Origin: Deltaproteobacteria bacterium
Lineage (GTDB): Bacteria > Desulfobacterota > Desulfuromonadia > Geobacterales > Geobacteraceae
Assembly: GCA_021848385.1 (NCBI GenBank)
Contig: JAJZUQ010000005.1
Coordinates: 1-64,000 of the forward strand
Reading direction: 5' to 3'
Length of the DNA: 64,000 bases
Shown: positions 25,742 to 34,775 of the stretch, piece after piece
How the letters are laid out: every line of letters starts with the position of its first letter
Numbering within the stretch: the stretch's first letter is position 1
Notes under the pieces: model-generated
The model's input: only the letters and a program-made list of their open reading frames with translations
Databases searched by the model: none
What the model was told of the DNA's origin: nothing
Made by a program: the position numbers and the translations under genes

Positions 25742-26758
25742 ATGTTCAGACTGAAGCTTGTCATAGGTATATTTATAGTACTGGCCGCACCGGTGTTTGC
25801 CTACGCCGGTCCGTTGGCGTGGCCCATCGGGTGCACTCCCGGACTGGACTGCACCGGCGGGAAGTTTTTCGTCGGCTTTCCGGACCTGGACGGTGTTGGA
25901 CGGGCCTTTGACTGCGGTGCGCCGGGATACAAGGGGCATACGGGGACCGATATCGTTGTCTCGTCCGTCGAGGCGGGGGTCCCGGTCTATGCGGCCGCTG
26001 ACGGGGAGGTGCTCTGGGTGGCGGGCGGCCGTTATGATCACTGTCCCAACGGCAATGAGCCGGACTGCCGGACAGCTCTTTCCCCCCAGTCGCCCCAACG
26101 TGCCGGTCGTGTCAGTGGCGATGCCGCCGACAACGGGTTTTGTTCCGCTAAAGAGGGGTGTTTCAACTGGGGGTTTGATGCGGGGAATTACGTACTCATT
26201 GCCCACCGGGACCTGCCGGAGGTAGCGGCCACCCTGTATGCGCACCTGCGTACCGGATCTCTCACGGTCGTTGCGGGGCAGAGGGTGAAAAAAGGACAAA
26301 AGCTTGCGGAGGTGGGGAGTTCCGGCGCGTCTCTTCTCCCTCACCTCCATTTCAGCGTCTTCAGCCGGGTGGAGGGACGCATTCGTCTCGCAGACCCGTG
26401 GGCAGGGCCGTGCGGCCCGAATTTCGGCCCCTCCCTCTGGCAGTACGACCCGCCTTTCCGGGCCGATATCACCGTGGAAAAGAGTTCACCGGCCGACGGG
26501 GTGGTGACCGGAGCGGAGGGGGCTATCAGCTGCGGCTCCGGCTGTACGGCCAGTTTTATCCCCGGGACGGTGGTAAGCCTCAGGGCCATTCCCTATTTCG
26601 GTGCCGAATTTGTCGGCTGGGAAGGTGCGTGCAGCGGTTCGAAACCGGAATGCATCCTGAAAGCCTCCGGCGTGCAGAACGCAAGGGCGGTTTTTCGCCG
26701 GGCCTCGCCGGCCGGCGTGACCGTGGCGTCACGTCCATCTGCTCGGAGCAGCAATTAA
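25742..26758 (+). CDS. Secreted M23-family metallopeptidase
   Basis: The start MFRLKLVIGIFIVLAAPVFA has AAGGA upstream and is a signal peptide, giving 338 residues. The LytM/M23 core has the zinc motif H-x3-D in GHTGTDIVV and the H-x-H in LPHLHFSV, with VKKGQKLAEVGSSG between them. Members cleave peptidoglycan cross-links. The region between the two motifs carries an unusually long cysteine-containing insertion (HCPNGNEPDCRTAL, CSAKEGCF). The C-terminal 80 residues (VEKSSPADGVVT and FVGWEGACSG) form a beta-rich repeat domain of the InlB-B/bacterial-repeat type. Confidence 0.88.
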   Translation: MFRLKLVIGIFIVLAAPVFAYAGPLAWPIGCTPGLDCTGGKFFVGFPDLDGVGRAFDCGAPGYKGHTGTDIVVSSVEAGVPVYAAADGEVLWVAGGRYDHCPNGNEPDCRTALSPQSPQRAGRVSGDAADNGFCSAKEGCFNWGFDAGNYVLIAHRDLPEVAATLYAHLRTGSLTVVAGQRVKKGQKLAEVGSSGASLLPHLHFSVFSRVEGRIRLADPWAGPCGPNFGPSLWQYDPPFRADITVEKSSPADGVVTGAEGAISCGSGCTASFIPGTVVSLRAIPYFGAEFVGWEGACSGSKPECILKASGVQNARAVFRRASPAGVTVASRPSARSSN

Positions 26759-26784
26759 GGGCTTCTGAGTAACTTCCCAAATCG

Positions 26785-26859
26785 ACCACCCCCTGGCCCC
26801 CTCCTTGACAAGGAGGGGGATTAGCTCCCCTTCTGTTTTAGGAGGAGTTGGGGGGTGGT
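26785..26859. repeat. Intergenic palindrome with two inner hairpins (copy 1)
   Basis: Outer arms ACCACCCCC and GGGGGTGGT enclose a perfect inner hairpin (CCCCCTCCTT-GAC-AAGGAGGGGG) and a weaker one (CTCC...GGAG). It shares this layout with the element at 52536-52622. It lies between the M23 gene and the convergent phoR gene. Confidence 0.65.
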
Positions 26860-26933
26860 AAGTTTCTTGCTGATAAAGCACTGTTGAAACAGTGTGACTC
26901 GCGTATCGGTAATATAATGGGAAGGTGTTACGA

Positions 26934-26965
26934 CAAAAGGCTTCCGCCAGAACGGAAGCCTTTTG
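26934..26965. terminator. Bidirectional intrinsic terminator
   Basis: CAAAAGGCTTCCG pairs perfectly with CGGAAGCCTTTTG over a six-base loop. The A- and T-rich ends let it serve the M23 gene on the plus strand and phoR on the minus strand. Confidence 0.85.
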
Positions 26966-27006
26966 TGCTGGCGTGATGAGCGAAAACGCTTCGGCCTTGT
27001 TCTGCC

Positions 27007-28776
27007 TCAGGCTGCCCGCAGGGTGAAGGAGAAGATGGACCCCTTTCCCGGAGTGCTGGAGACCGTTACGGTGCCGCCATGGAGCTGGACGATGTGTTTG
27101 ACGATGGAGAGGCCGAGCCCGGTTCCCCCCTGGTCGCGTCTGCGGGAGCTGTCTACCCGGTAGAAGCGCTCGAAAATCCGGGGGATGTCCTTGGCGGGGA
27201 TGCCGGGACCGGTATCGGCAACCGAGAGCTTTGCCATCTCCCCTTCAAGGGTGCTGCTGATGGTAATGGATCCCCGTTCCGGCGTGTATTTGATGGCATT
27301 GTCCAGCAGGTTGATGAGCACCTGTTCCAGTCGGCCCCGATCGGCGAGGACTTTGGCGGGTACGTTCAGGGCGTCACAGGTTATGGATATCCCTTTTCGT
27401 TCAGCTGCTTCTCCCAGCAAGGCGATGGCACTGTTTACCGTGCTTTCCAGGCTGATGGGGGAAACCTCCAGGGAGAGATCGCCGGATTCCAGTTCCGACA
27501 GGGTAAGGAGGTCACCGATGATCGCGGCAAGCCGGTCTGCGTGGTTGTAGATGATTCCCAGGAAACGTGCGGATCGCTCGGGATCGGCGGCCAGCTTCCC
27601 TTCCAGCAGGGTTTCGGCGTATCCCTTGATGACGGTGACCGGGGTGCGCAGTTCGTGAGAGACATTTGCCACGAAATCGCGCCTGACCTTCTCCAGCCGT
27701 TTCAGGTCGCTGATATCGTGGAACACCGCCACCACGCCGAGGCGTGTTTCGCCATCCTGGAGAGGGACCCAGTGGGTGAGGAGGGTTTTTTCTTCTCCGA
27801 GCTGGATGGTCAGTTCCTCGATCCGTTCACTGTCCGTGGAGAGGACCCTGCGATACGCTTCGTGAAGGTCCGGATGCCGGGTGATGGCAATGAGCTGTTT
27901 CCCTTCTACATCTTCGCCAAGAGCAAAGAGGTTGCGGAAGGCGGGGTTGACGAGGGTGACGACCCCATCTCCATCAGTCACCATGAGCCCTTCCCCCATG
28001 CCGCGCAGGATGGTGTCGAGGCGGTTCTTTTCCGCTGCGAGCCGGTCCAGTTGCCCTTTTATCCGCTCGCTCATATCGTTCATCACCTGCGCCAGTTCTC
28101 CCAGCTCATCTCTGGTCCGGACCGGAATGCGGCGGCCGAACTCCCCTTTCCCGATGCGTGCAGCACTGGCTGTCATGGCGCGTAGCGAGTGTGACGTGAC
28201 CCTGGAAAGAATATAGCTGAAGAGGAGGGAAAGTATGACTGCCACAGCCAGGGCGGCACCGAGCATGGTGTGGAGACTCTTCCCGGTCTTTTCGAGGTCA
28301 GCCAGCGGCAGGGCCAGACGAAGAACTGCGTTTGTCTTGTCACCCGTCCGGATGGGGAGTGCGACATACAGCATGGAGGTTCGGAGCGTGGAAGAGTAGC
28401 GGATTGAGCTGCCGTTGCCGGTCACGAGTGCCTGCTGGACTTCGGGACGCTGCAGATGGTTTTCCAGCCCCGGCAGATCGGCTGTTCCGACTTGAGAATC
28501 ACCGATTACCCGTCCGTCAGTGGCTATTATGGTGACTCGTGCCTTGATTTCCTGCCCGATGGCATCAGCCAGCGCGGGCGCGTCCCTGTAAAGGTCGCTG
28601 CTATGCCGGGACGCGGTGAGCCGGGCCAGGCGCGCTTCGTTGAAGAGGTTATCGCGGATACCGCTAACCAGGTAGTCGGCGAGGGTATGGTTGAGATAAA
28701 CAGAGAGAGCGCCCCCCATGAGAAGCACCAGGGAGAGGTAGGACGCCATCAGTTTCCACTGCATCCTTATTTTCAT
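27007..28776 (-). CDS. phoR: Phosphate sensor histidine kinase PhoR
   Basis: The 589-residue kinase has a first membrane helix at about 11-28, a periplasmic domain (about 30-160), a second helix at about 168-188 and a HAMP linker. A PAS domain follows (about 245-350, with ILRGMGEGLMVTDGDGVVTLVN). The kinase core has H-box VSHELRTPVTVIKG, N-box NLLDNAIKYTP, and DTGPGIPAKDIPRIFERFYRVD. The full periplasmic domain is larger than in the E. coli protein but common outside enterics. It overlaps phoB by four bases. With PhoU and Pst it should sense phosphate sufficiency. Confidence 0.92.
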   Translation of the reverse strand: MKIRMQWKLMASYLSLVLLMGGALSVYLNHTLADYLVSGIRDNLFNEARLARLTASRHSSDLYRDAPALADAIGQEIKARVTIIATDGRVIGDSQVGTADLPGLENHLQRPEVQQALVTGNGSSIRYSSTLRTSMLYVALPIRTGDKTNAVLRLALPLADLEKTGKSLHTMLGAALAVAVILSLLFSYILSRVTSHSLRAMTASAARIGKGEFGRRIPVRTRDELGELAQVMNDMSERIKGQLDRLAAEKNRLDTILRGMGEGLMVTDGDGVVTLVNPAFRNLFALGEDVEGKQLIAITRHPDLHEAYRRVLSTDSERIEELTIQLGEEKTLLTHWVPLQDGETRLGVVAVFHDISDLKRLEKVRRDFVANVSHELRTPVTVIKGYAETLLEGKLAADPERSARFLGIIYNHADRLAAIIGDLLTLSELESGDLSLEVSPISLESTVNSAIALLGEAAERKGISITCDALNVPAKVLADRGRLEQVLINLLDNAIKYTPERGSITISSTLEGEMAKLSVADTGPGIPAKDIPRIFERFYRVDSSRRRDQGGTGLGLSIVKHIVQLHGGTVTVSSTPGKGSIFSFTLRAA

Positions 28777-29453
28777 GATTCCTCCAGTTTGTAGCCGAAA
28801 CCGCGGACGGTCTTGATGAGGTCGCCGGCAATTCCCAGCTTGGTGCGGAGACGGGTGACGTGGGTGTCGACGGTGCGGGTGTCGCCGATATAGTTATAGC
28901 CCCAGACGTTTTTCAGGAGGAGGTCCCTGCTCTGGACCCTGCCTGTCCTTTCAGCCAGGTTGAAAATAAGCTTGAATTCGGTACTGGTAAGGGTGATCTC
29001 TTCTCCTTCCACCTGTACCAGGTGTCGTTCGGTGTCGATGGTGAGCGGGCCGATGCGAAGAATTCGCTCGTTTCCCCCGTCAGGAATCGTGCGCCGTAGC
29101 ACTGCTTTTATGCGCAGGAGCAGCTCCCGGCTGGAGAACGGTTTAACGATATAGTCGTCGGCCCCCACTTCAAAGCCGACCACCCGGTCGATCTCTTCTC
29201 CCTTGGCAGTGAGCATGATGACCGGGATGGCAGCTGTCTTTTCGTGACTCTTGAGAAGCTTGCAGAGTTCCGTTCCCATGATACCGGGGAGCATGAGGTC
29301 GAGAAGTATCAGGTCAGGCTGGTCGCGGCGGGCCGCCTCCAGGCCTGCAGTCCCATCGTGGGCGACGAGGGGACGATACCCCTCCTTTTCCAGATTGAAA
29401 GCCACAAGTTCCGCAAGGTCGTGTTCATCTTCGATGATCAGGATTGTTTTCAT
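28773..29453 (-). CDS. phoB: Phosphate regulon response regulator PhoB
   Basis: The 226-residue OmpR-type regulator has a receiver domain (acid pair in IIEDEHDLAEL, phosphoacceptor in LILLDLMLPGIMG, lysine in DDYIVKPFSSREL) and a winged-helix DNA-binding domain (LTSTEFKLIFNLAERTGRV, then DTRTVDTHVTRLRTKLG). Cotranscription with phoR and a PHO-box-like site 35-52 bases upstream identify it as PhoB, probably autoregulated. Confidence 0.94.
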   Translation of the reverse strand: MKTILIIEDEHDLAELVAFNLEKEGYRPLVAHDGTAGLEAARRDQPDLILLDLMLPGIMGTELCKLLKSHEKTAAIPVIMLTAKGEEIDRVVGFEVGADDYIVKPFSSRELLLRIKAVLRRTIPDGGNERILRIGPLTIDTERHLVQVEGEEITLTSTEFKLIFNLAERTGRVQSRDLLLKNVWGYNYIGDTRTVDTHVTRLRTKLGIAGDLIKTVRGFGYKLEES

Positions 29454-29487
29454 GGGGTCTCTCCTGCCGTCAAACTAGCAGTGAAAA

Positions 29488-29505
29488 GTTGCAGTTGTGT
29501 TACGG
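29488..29505 (-). promoter_or_regulatory. PHO box upstream of phoB
   Basis: On the minus strand, CCGTAAC-ACAA-CTGCAAC has two 7-base half-sites with a 4-base spacer, almost identical to the pstS site. The rest of the 461-bp phoB/acyl-CoA-synthetase spacer is AT-rich and shows no gene. Confidence 0.75.
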
Positions 29506-29803
29506 CTGAGTTAATTCTAGCGTAAATTCAGCGTGTTGGCGTTAATCCACACAAATTGTGGAAAGCCTTGTGGAAAAAGGTGATGCAGCTCTCCAAGGGG
29601 TGCAGATATTAACTGTAATTAGCTCATTGCACAAAAAAAGAGCAGGAGATTTGCCGGGTATTTTTAAATAAAAACGCTGTTAAATCAAGTAGATAACGTA
29701 AGTATCCGGAATCCCCCGGAAATGTCCCTGTCAATCTTTTTTTGCTACCTGTAGCACATTTGTAACCGACCGGAAAGTGATTAATACCTCGTTCTAAAAT
29801 GTC

Positions 29804-29831
29804 TTGACTTGCGGCACGCTCCGTGTTAATT
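29804..29831 (+). promoter_or_regulatory. Putative promoter for the acyl-CoA synthetase gene
   Basis: TTGACT (29804-29809) and TTAATT (29826-29831) are separated by 16 bases, about 85 bases before the start codon. The assignment is by similarity to the sigma-70 consensus only. Confidence 0.4.
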
Positions 29832-29914
29832 CATAAAATCCCAGTTAAATCAGCATGTTTCAGGCGTATGTGTGTGATCTGTCTTATATTCCTCGGTAAA
29901 AAGGAAGGGCTCGC

Positions 29915-31570
29915 ATGGCACAGCAGATGGAGATAACGGTCGGCGGTCTGCTCGACCAGATGGCGGAGAAGTACCCTCTCAATGAGGCGCTGGTTTACGA
30001 TGACAGGGGAATCCGTTACACCTACCGGGAGTTCAACGAAGTCTGCCGCCAGGTGGCGAAGGGGCTTTTGAAACTCGGTGTCAGAAAAGGGGACAATGTC
30101 GCCATCTGGGCCTACAACGTCCCCGAGTGGGTAATCCTCCAGTTTGCCACCGCCAAGATCGGAGCGGTTCTGGTGACAGTCAATACCGCCTATAAATCGA
30201 CGGAGCTTGAGTACCTTCTCGAACAGTCGGATTCCTCCACCCTCTTTTTGGTGAAGTCCTGGAAGGACACCGATTATATTGCGACTCTCACCGAGGTGGT
30301 GCCTGAACTGCCAGCTTCCAGACCGGGCGAACTCGACAGCCCCAGGTTGCCTTTCCTCAAGACGGTGGTCTTTATCGGCGAGGGGACGCCGGACGGTATG
30401 CTCAATTTCACCCGGATCGTGGAAATGGGGAAGGCGGTGCCGGACGCCGAACTGGCTGCCGTCGAGGCAACCCTCGATATCCACGATACCATCAATATGC
30501 AGTACACCTCCGGGACTACCGGTTTTCCCAAGGGGGTCATGCTGACCCATTACAATCTGGTTAACAACGGCTTCCACATCGGCGAGTGCATGAAGTTCAC
30601 CGACAAGGACCGGCTCTGCATTCCGGTCCCCTTTTTCCACTGCTTTGGTTCCGTTCTGGCCGTTATGGCCTCTGTGACCCACGGTACAACTATGATCCCG
30701 GTGGAGATATTCGATCCGCTGAAGGTGTTGCAGGCGGTGGAGAAGGAGCGCTGCACCGCCCTCCATGGCGTTCCTACCATGTTCATCGCCGAACTGGAAC
30801 ACCCGGATTTTTTAAAATTCGATCTCTCAACCTTGCGAACCGGCATCATGGCTGGATCAGTCTGTCCCATCGAAGTTATGAAACGTGTCGTGAAAGACAT
30901 GTACCTGACAGAGATAACCAGTGTCTATGGACAGACAGAATCATCCCCCGGCATAACCCAGAGCAGAACCGATGATCCGATAGAATTGCGGGTCGCTACG
31001 GTTGGCCGGGTTCTTCCCGGAGCCGAAGTCAAGATCGTCGACATCGAGACCGGCGCTTCTCTTCCCCCGGGAAAGCAGGGGGAACTCTGCGCCCGTGGCT
31101 ACATGGTCATGAAGGGGTATTACAAGATGCCGGAGGAGACCGCCAAGGTGATTGACGCCGACGGCTGGCTCCATACCGGCGACCTGGCGGTGATGGACGA
31201 AAACGGGTACTGCAAGATAACCGGCAGGATTAAACAGATGATCATTCGTGGCGGCGAGAACATCTACCCCAAAGAGATAGAGGAATTCGTCTATACTCAC
31301 CCGAAGGTAGCCGATGTGCAGATCTACGGTGTACCGGACCGCAAATACGGTGAACAGGTTATGGCTGCAGTCATTCTCAAGAAGGGTGAAACCATGACTG
31401 AGGACGAGATCAGGACGTTCTGCAAGGGGAAAATCGCCAACTACAAGATCCCCCGCTATGTGAAATTCGTGGACAGTTATCCCATGACCGCTAGTGGAAA
31501 GATTCAGAAATTCAAACTACGGGAGATGGCGATCAAGGAACTTCAACTGGAGGATGGGGGAGGCGCCTGA
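29915..31570 (+). CDS. Long/medium-chain acyl-CoA synthetase (AMP-binding family)
   Basis: The 551-residue enzyme activates a carboxylic acid with ATP and coenzyme A. The AMP-binding motif is [13 protein letters not shown]. The A5 motif is [10 protein letters not shown], the A7-A8 region is [20 protein letters not shown], and the catalytic lysine is in [14 protein letters not shown]. Overall it resembles the FadD/YngI-like group used for fatty or aromatic acids, but the substrate cannot be fixed. AAGGAAGGG lies upstream of the ATG. The long AT-rich leader suggests regulated expression. A small membrane protein gene follows. Confidence 0.9.
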   Translation: MAQQMEITVGGLLDQMAEKYPLNEALVYDDRGIRYTYREFNEVCRQVAKGLLKLGVRKGDNVAIWAYNVPEWVILQFATAKIGAVLVTVNTAYKSTELEYLLEQSDSSTLFLVKSWKDTDYIATLTEVVPELPASRPGELDSPRLPFLKTVVFIGEGTPDGMLNFTRIVEMGKAVPDAELAAVEATLDIHDTINMQYTSGTTGFPKGVMLTHYNLVNNGFHIGECMKFTDKDRLCIPVPFFHCFGSVLAVMASVTHGTTMIPVEIFDPLKVLQAVEKERCTALHGVPTMFIAELEHPDFLKFDLSTLRTGIMAGSVCPIEVMKRVVKDMYLTEITSVYGQTESSPGITQSRTDDPIELRVATVGRVLPGAEVKIVDIETGASLPPGKQGELCARGYMVMKGYYKMPEETAKVIDADGWLHTGDLAVMDENGYCKITGRIKQMIIRGGENIYPKEIEEFVYTHPKVADVQIYGVPDRKYGEQVMAAVILKKGETMTEDEIRTFCKGKIANYKIPRYVKFVDSYPMTASGKIQKFKLREMAIKELQLEDGGGA

Positions 31571-31614
31571 TTTCCGCTCCACGTGGTGAATGCTCTCCTT
31601 GAAAGGTATATTCT

Positions 31615-31773
31615 GTGCGATCCATTATTCTCGGAACTATTTTCTTTCTCTTCTTTGCCTGTTTTGTGGCCATTGTTGTTGAGGAGGCTTTCCTCGGCGG
31701 CCGGAGGCGTCGCCGGTTGGAAAAACAGTACAGTCAGGGCCGGATTTCCACCACTGATCAGGTAAACAAGTAG
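31615..31773 (+). CDS. Small single-pass membrane protein
   Basis: A GTG start at 31615 with AAAGG nine bases upstream opens a 52-codon frame ending at TAG 31771-31773. The first half is a membrane helix (IILGTIFFLFFACFVAIVV). It is followed by a basic patch (GGRRRRRLEK) and a tail (QYSQGRISTTDQ) that resembles a SHOCT-type short oligomerisation motif. This organisation, hydrophobic helix then arginines inside then short acidic/polar helix, is that of a real small membrane protein. It may be cotranscribed with the acyl-CoA synthetase gene 45 bases upstream. Function is unknown. Confidence 0.55.
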   Translation: MRSIILGTIFFLFFACFVAIVVEEAFLGGRRRRRLEKQYSQGRISTTDQVNK

Positions 31774-31850
31774 AACTCCACCTCCCCTTTCCCGGAGCAT
31801 ACCACGCGGGAAAGTGACATCAGTCTACCATCTTGACAGGAGCTGCGATC

Positions 31851-33041
31851 ATGCGCCTTACCCCCGCTACCGAACTGGAATACCGATGCAAAAGATTGCA
31901 GGAAGAGATGGCTGTATCTAACCTGGATGCGGTGATCATCCTGCAGAATGCTGACCTCTTTTATTTCACCGGCACCATTCAATCGGGTAACCTCTATGTC
32001 CCCAGGGAAGGGCAGCCCGTTTATATGGTGCGCCGGGATGCCGGACGGGCCAGGATGGAGTCAGGACTCAAGGAGGTCTGCCCATTCGCTTCCATGAAGG
32101 ACATCCCCCGGATTCTCAGCGATTATGGCTATTCTGAGCCGAAGAGGATCGGCATGGAGCTGGATGTCCTGCCGGTGAACCTGTTCGAGCGTTATCGCAA
32201 AGTTTATCCCCAGGCGGAATTCAGCGATGCAACTCCTATCATCCGCACGGTGCGGATGATCAAGAGCCACTACGAGATACACCTCATGCAGGATGCCGCC
32301 GACCAGGTGGATAAGGTCTACCGGCGAGTCCGGGAGGTTATCCGCGAGGGGATGACCGACCTGGAACTGGCGGCTGAACTGGAGTACGTGGCCCGGAGGG
32401 AGGGGCACCTGGGCTTCATCCGGATGCGGTCCTTCAACGGTGAGATGCTGTTTGGCCATACCTTTTCGGGGGTTGACAGTGCGGTCCCGGCCTACACCGA
32501 CACCCCTCTGGGGGGGATGGGGGGCAGTCCTTCCTTCGGCCAGGGTGCCGGCCTGAAGCCGATCGGCCGCAACGAACCGATCATCGTCGACTTCGCAGGG
32601 AGTTGCGACGGTTACCTGGTTGACCAGACCAGGGTCTTTGCTATCGGCACCCTTTCAGAAAAGCTCCGCAAGGGATACGACGACATGCTCAAGGTCCAGC
32701 AACGGATGATGGAGATGGCTCCGGAACGGCCCATGTGGGGTGAGATCTATGATGAATGCCTCGCTCTTGCAGAGAAGCTCGGATATGCGGAGAGCTTCAT
32801 GGGGAGCAGGGGGGCGCAAGTATCGTTCATCGGCCATGGCCTCGGCGTAGAGATCGACGAATACCCTTTCCTTGCGCGGGGATTCAATTCACAGCGGCTG
32901 GAGCCGGGTATGGCGTTTGCCTTCGAACCCAAGCTTGTTTTCCCCGGTGAGGGGGCGGTCGGGATCGAAGACACGTTCTACCTTACCGATAGCGGCCTCA
33001 AACAACTCACCCATTCAGATCAGACACTCGTCATTATTTAA
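31851..33041 (+). CDS. M24 family Xaa-Pro aminopeptidase
   Basis: The start at 31851 (MRLTPATELEYRCKRLQEEM) has CAGGAGC upstream; the frame is open to 31833. The 396-residue protein has a creatinase-like N-terminal domain (DAVIILQNADLFYFTGTIQ) and a pita-bread catalytic domain. Metal ligands are visible in IIVDFAGSCDGYLVDQTR (two aspartates), GHGLGVEIDEYP (histidine) and FAFEPKLVFPGEGAVGIEDTF (two glutamates). It removes an N-terminal residue before proline. It is followed by citrate synthase, with its own promoter between. Confidence 0.92.
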   Translation: MRLTPATELEYRCKRLQEEMAVSNLDAVIILQNADLFYFTGTIQSGNLYVPREGQPVYMVRRDAGRARMESGLKEVCPFASMKDIPRILSDYGYSEPKRIGMELDVLPVNLFERYRKVYPQAEFSDATPIIRTVRMIKSHYEIHLMQDAADQVDKVYRRVREVIREGMTDLELAAELEYVARREGHLGFIRMRSFNGEMLFGHTFSGVDSAVPAYTDTPLGGMGGSPSFGQGAGLKPIGRNEPIIVDFAGSCDGYLVDQTRVFAIGTLSEKLRKGYDDMLKVQQRMMEMAPERPMWGEIYDECLALAEKLGYAESFMGSRGAQVSFIGHGLGVEIDEYPFLARGFNSQRLEPGMAFAFEPKLVFPGEGAVGIEDTFYLTDSGLKQLTHSDQTLVII

Positions 33042-33092
33042 ACAATTTTAAGAAAACAGAAATATTTTTGTTGAATTTAATCTTTTGCAATG

Positions 33093-33128
33093 GTATACAG
33101 TTGCAAAATTTTATGTATACAGTATACT
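33093..33128 (+). promoter_or_regulatory. Citrate synthase promoter with three GTATAC motifs
   Basis: TTGCAA (33101-33106) and TATACT (33123-33128) form a promoter with a 16-base spacer. GTATAC, a self-complementary hexamer, occurs at 33093, 33115 and 33122. The first two are 22 bases apart and both read GTATACAGT. The copies flank the -35 and cover the -10, as expected for a repressor site. The remaining 195-base leader has a hairpin (CAGGTGG 33189-33195 with CCACCTG 33207-33213). Confidence 0.6.
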
Positions 33129-33324
33129 AAAAACTCATTTTTATCACTTGAGATTATTCTCTTCAAAACCAAGCTAAATGAGTATTCACAGGTGGTTGTA
33201 TGCGATCCACCTGGGAGATTGTCGTATATCAGAAGTGGAAAGGAGGGGCTTCAAGCGTCTTCAGGGATTAGGTTACTTTAAATGTTATCTTTTAACACCA
33301 CCAGACGAAAGGAGATCATGCACC

Positions 33325-34653
33325 ATGGCACTTAAGGAAACGCTTAGACAGAAGATTGAGGAGCACCGTCCCCGTACAACGAAGCTTGTCAAGGAATTCG
33401 GCAAGGTCGTCATCGACCAGGTCACCATTGACCAGTGCATAGGCGGCGCCCGTGATATCCGTAGCCTCGTCACCGACATTTCTTATCTTGACCCCCAGGA
33501 AGGGATCCGCTTCCGTGGCAAGACCATCCCCGAGACCTTCGCGGCACTCCCCAAGGCTCCGAACTCCGATTATCCTACGGTCGAGTCCTTCTGGTACTTC
33601 CTCCTCACTGGCGATGTCCCGACTCAGGCCCAGGTTGACGAAGTCGTAAAAGAGTGGAAGGTCCGCCAGGAAGTTCCCCAGTACGTTTTCGATGCAATCC
33701 GTGCCCTGCCCAGGGATATCCATCCGATGGTCATGTTGTCCGTCGGCATGCTGGCTCTGCAGAAGGACTCTAAATTTTATGCCTTCTACAGCGGCGGCAA
33801 GTTCAACAAGATGACCGCCTGGGAATATGTGTACGAGGACGCAAGTGATCTCTGTGCACGTATCCCCGTAATTGCAGCATTTATCTACAACCTGAAATAC
33901 AGGGGCGACAAGCAGATCGCTATTGATCCGAAGCTCGACATGGGCGCCAACTTTGCCCATATGATCGGCCAGAGCGAGCAGTACAAAGACGTGGCCCGCA
34001 TGTACTTCATCCTGCACTCCGACCATGAGTCCGGCAACGTGTCCGCCCACACCACCCATCTGGTGCATTCGGCTCTGTCCGACCCGTACTACTCCTACTC
34101 AGCCGGTCTCAACGGCCTGGCAGGCCCGCTGCATGGCCTGGCCAACCAGGAAGTCCTCGACTGGACCATGAAGTTCCAGGAGAAATATTGCAAAAACGTT
34201 GAGCCCACCAAAGAACTGATCAAAACGGCTCTTTGGGACACCCTTAACTCCGGTCAGGTCATCCCGGGTTATGGTCACGCCGTTCTCCGCAAGACCGACC
34301 CGCGCTACATGTCGCAGCGCGAGTTCTGCCTCAAGACCCCTGGTCTGAAGGACGATCCGTTGTTCAAGGTTGTTTCCATGATCTTTGAAGTCGCCCCTGG
34401 CGTCCTCACCGAGCAGGGCAAGGCCAAGAACCCCTGGCCGAACGTTGACGCACAGTCTGGCGTCATCCAGTGGTACTATGGTCTCCGCGAGTGGGACTTC
34501 TATACCGTTCTCTTCGGTGTAGGCCGCGCCCTCGGCTGCATGGCCAACATTACCTGGGACCGTGGCCTCGGTTACGCAATCGAGCGTCCCAAGTCTGTCA
34601 CCACCCCGATGCTCGAGAAATGGGCTGCTGATGGTGGCCGCAAGCTGGCCTAA
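33325..34653 (+). CDS. gltA: Citrate synthase, eukaryotic-like type
   Basis: The enzyme condenses acetyl-CoA with oxaloacetate at the entry of the TCA cycle. The start MALKETLRQKIEEHRPRTTK at 33325 has AAAGGAG ten bases before it, giving 442 residues. Catalytic regions are LHSDHESGNVSAHTTHLVHS and VIPGYGHAVLRKTDPRYMSQ. The segment GLAGPLHGLANQEVLDW, the length and the N-terminal helix resemble mitochondrial enzymes rather than the usual bacterial hexamers. This is an established peculiarity of Geobacter, which oxidises acetate through this step. The upstream GTATAC motifs suggest repression control. Confidence 0.95.
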   Translation: MALKETLRQKIEEHRPRTTKLVKEFGKVVIDQVTIDQCIGGARDIRSLVTDISYLDPQEGIRFRGKTIPETFAALPKAPNSDYPTVESFWYFLLTGDVPTQAQVDEVVKEWKVRQEVPQYVFDAIRALPRDIHPMVMLSVGMLALQKDSKFYAFYSGGKFNKMTAWEYVYEDASDLCARIPVIAAFIYNLKYRGDKQIAIDPKLDMGANFAHMIGQSEQYKDVARMYFILHSDHESGNVSAHTTHLVHSALSDPYYSYSAGLNGLAGPLHGLANQEVLDWTMKFQEKYCKNVEPTKELIKTALWDTLNSGQVIPGYGHAVLRKTDPRYMSQREFCLKTPGLKDDPLFKVVSMIFEVAPGVLTEQGKAKNPWPNVDAQSGVIQWYYGLREWDFYTVLFGVGRALGCMANITWDRGLGYAIERPKSVTTPMLEKWAADGGRKLA

Positions 34654-34678
34654 CCCGCCTGCAAGCTGTCTGAACGTG

Positions 34679-34711
34679 AAAAGGGGAGGTGCGAATTGCG
34701 CCTCCCCTTTT
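34679..34711 (+). terminator. Intrinsic terminator after citrate synthase
   Basis: AAAAGGGGAGG pairs perfectly with CCTCCCCTTTT, with further pairing of TGC/GCG, and ends in Ts. It begins 26 bases after the stop codon. Confidence 0.9.
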
Positions 34712-34775
34712 TACTGCCTGATTCATACATACTGCCCGGTGCCACGCTCAGGTGGCAAAGATTGAGTTGGTCTGA

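Noticed and set aside
29541-29580. Three near matches to DnaA boxes (TAATCCACA, TTGTGGAAA twice)
   Set aside because: None is a full consensus, and there is no dnaA, parAB or AT-rich unwinding context; probably chance in an AT-rich leader.
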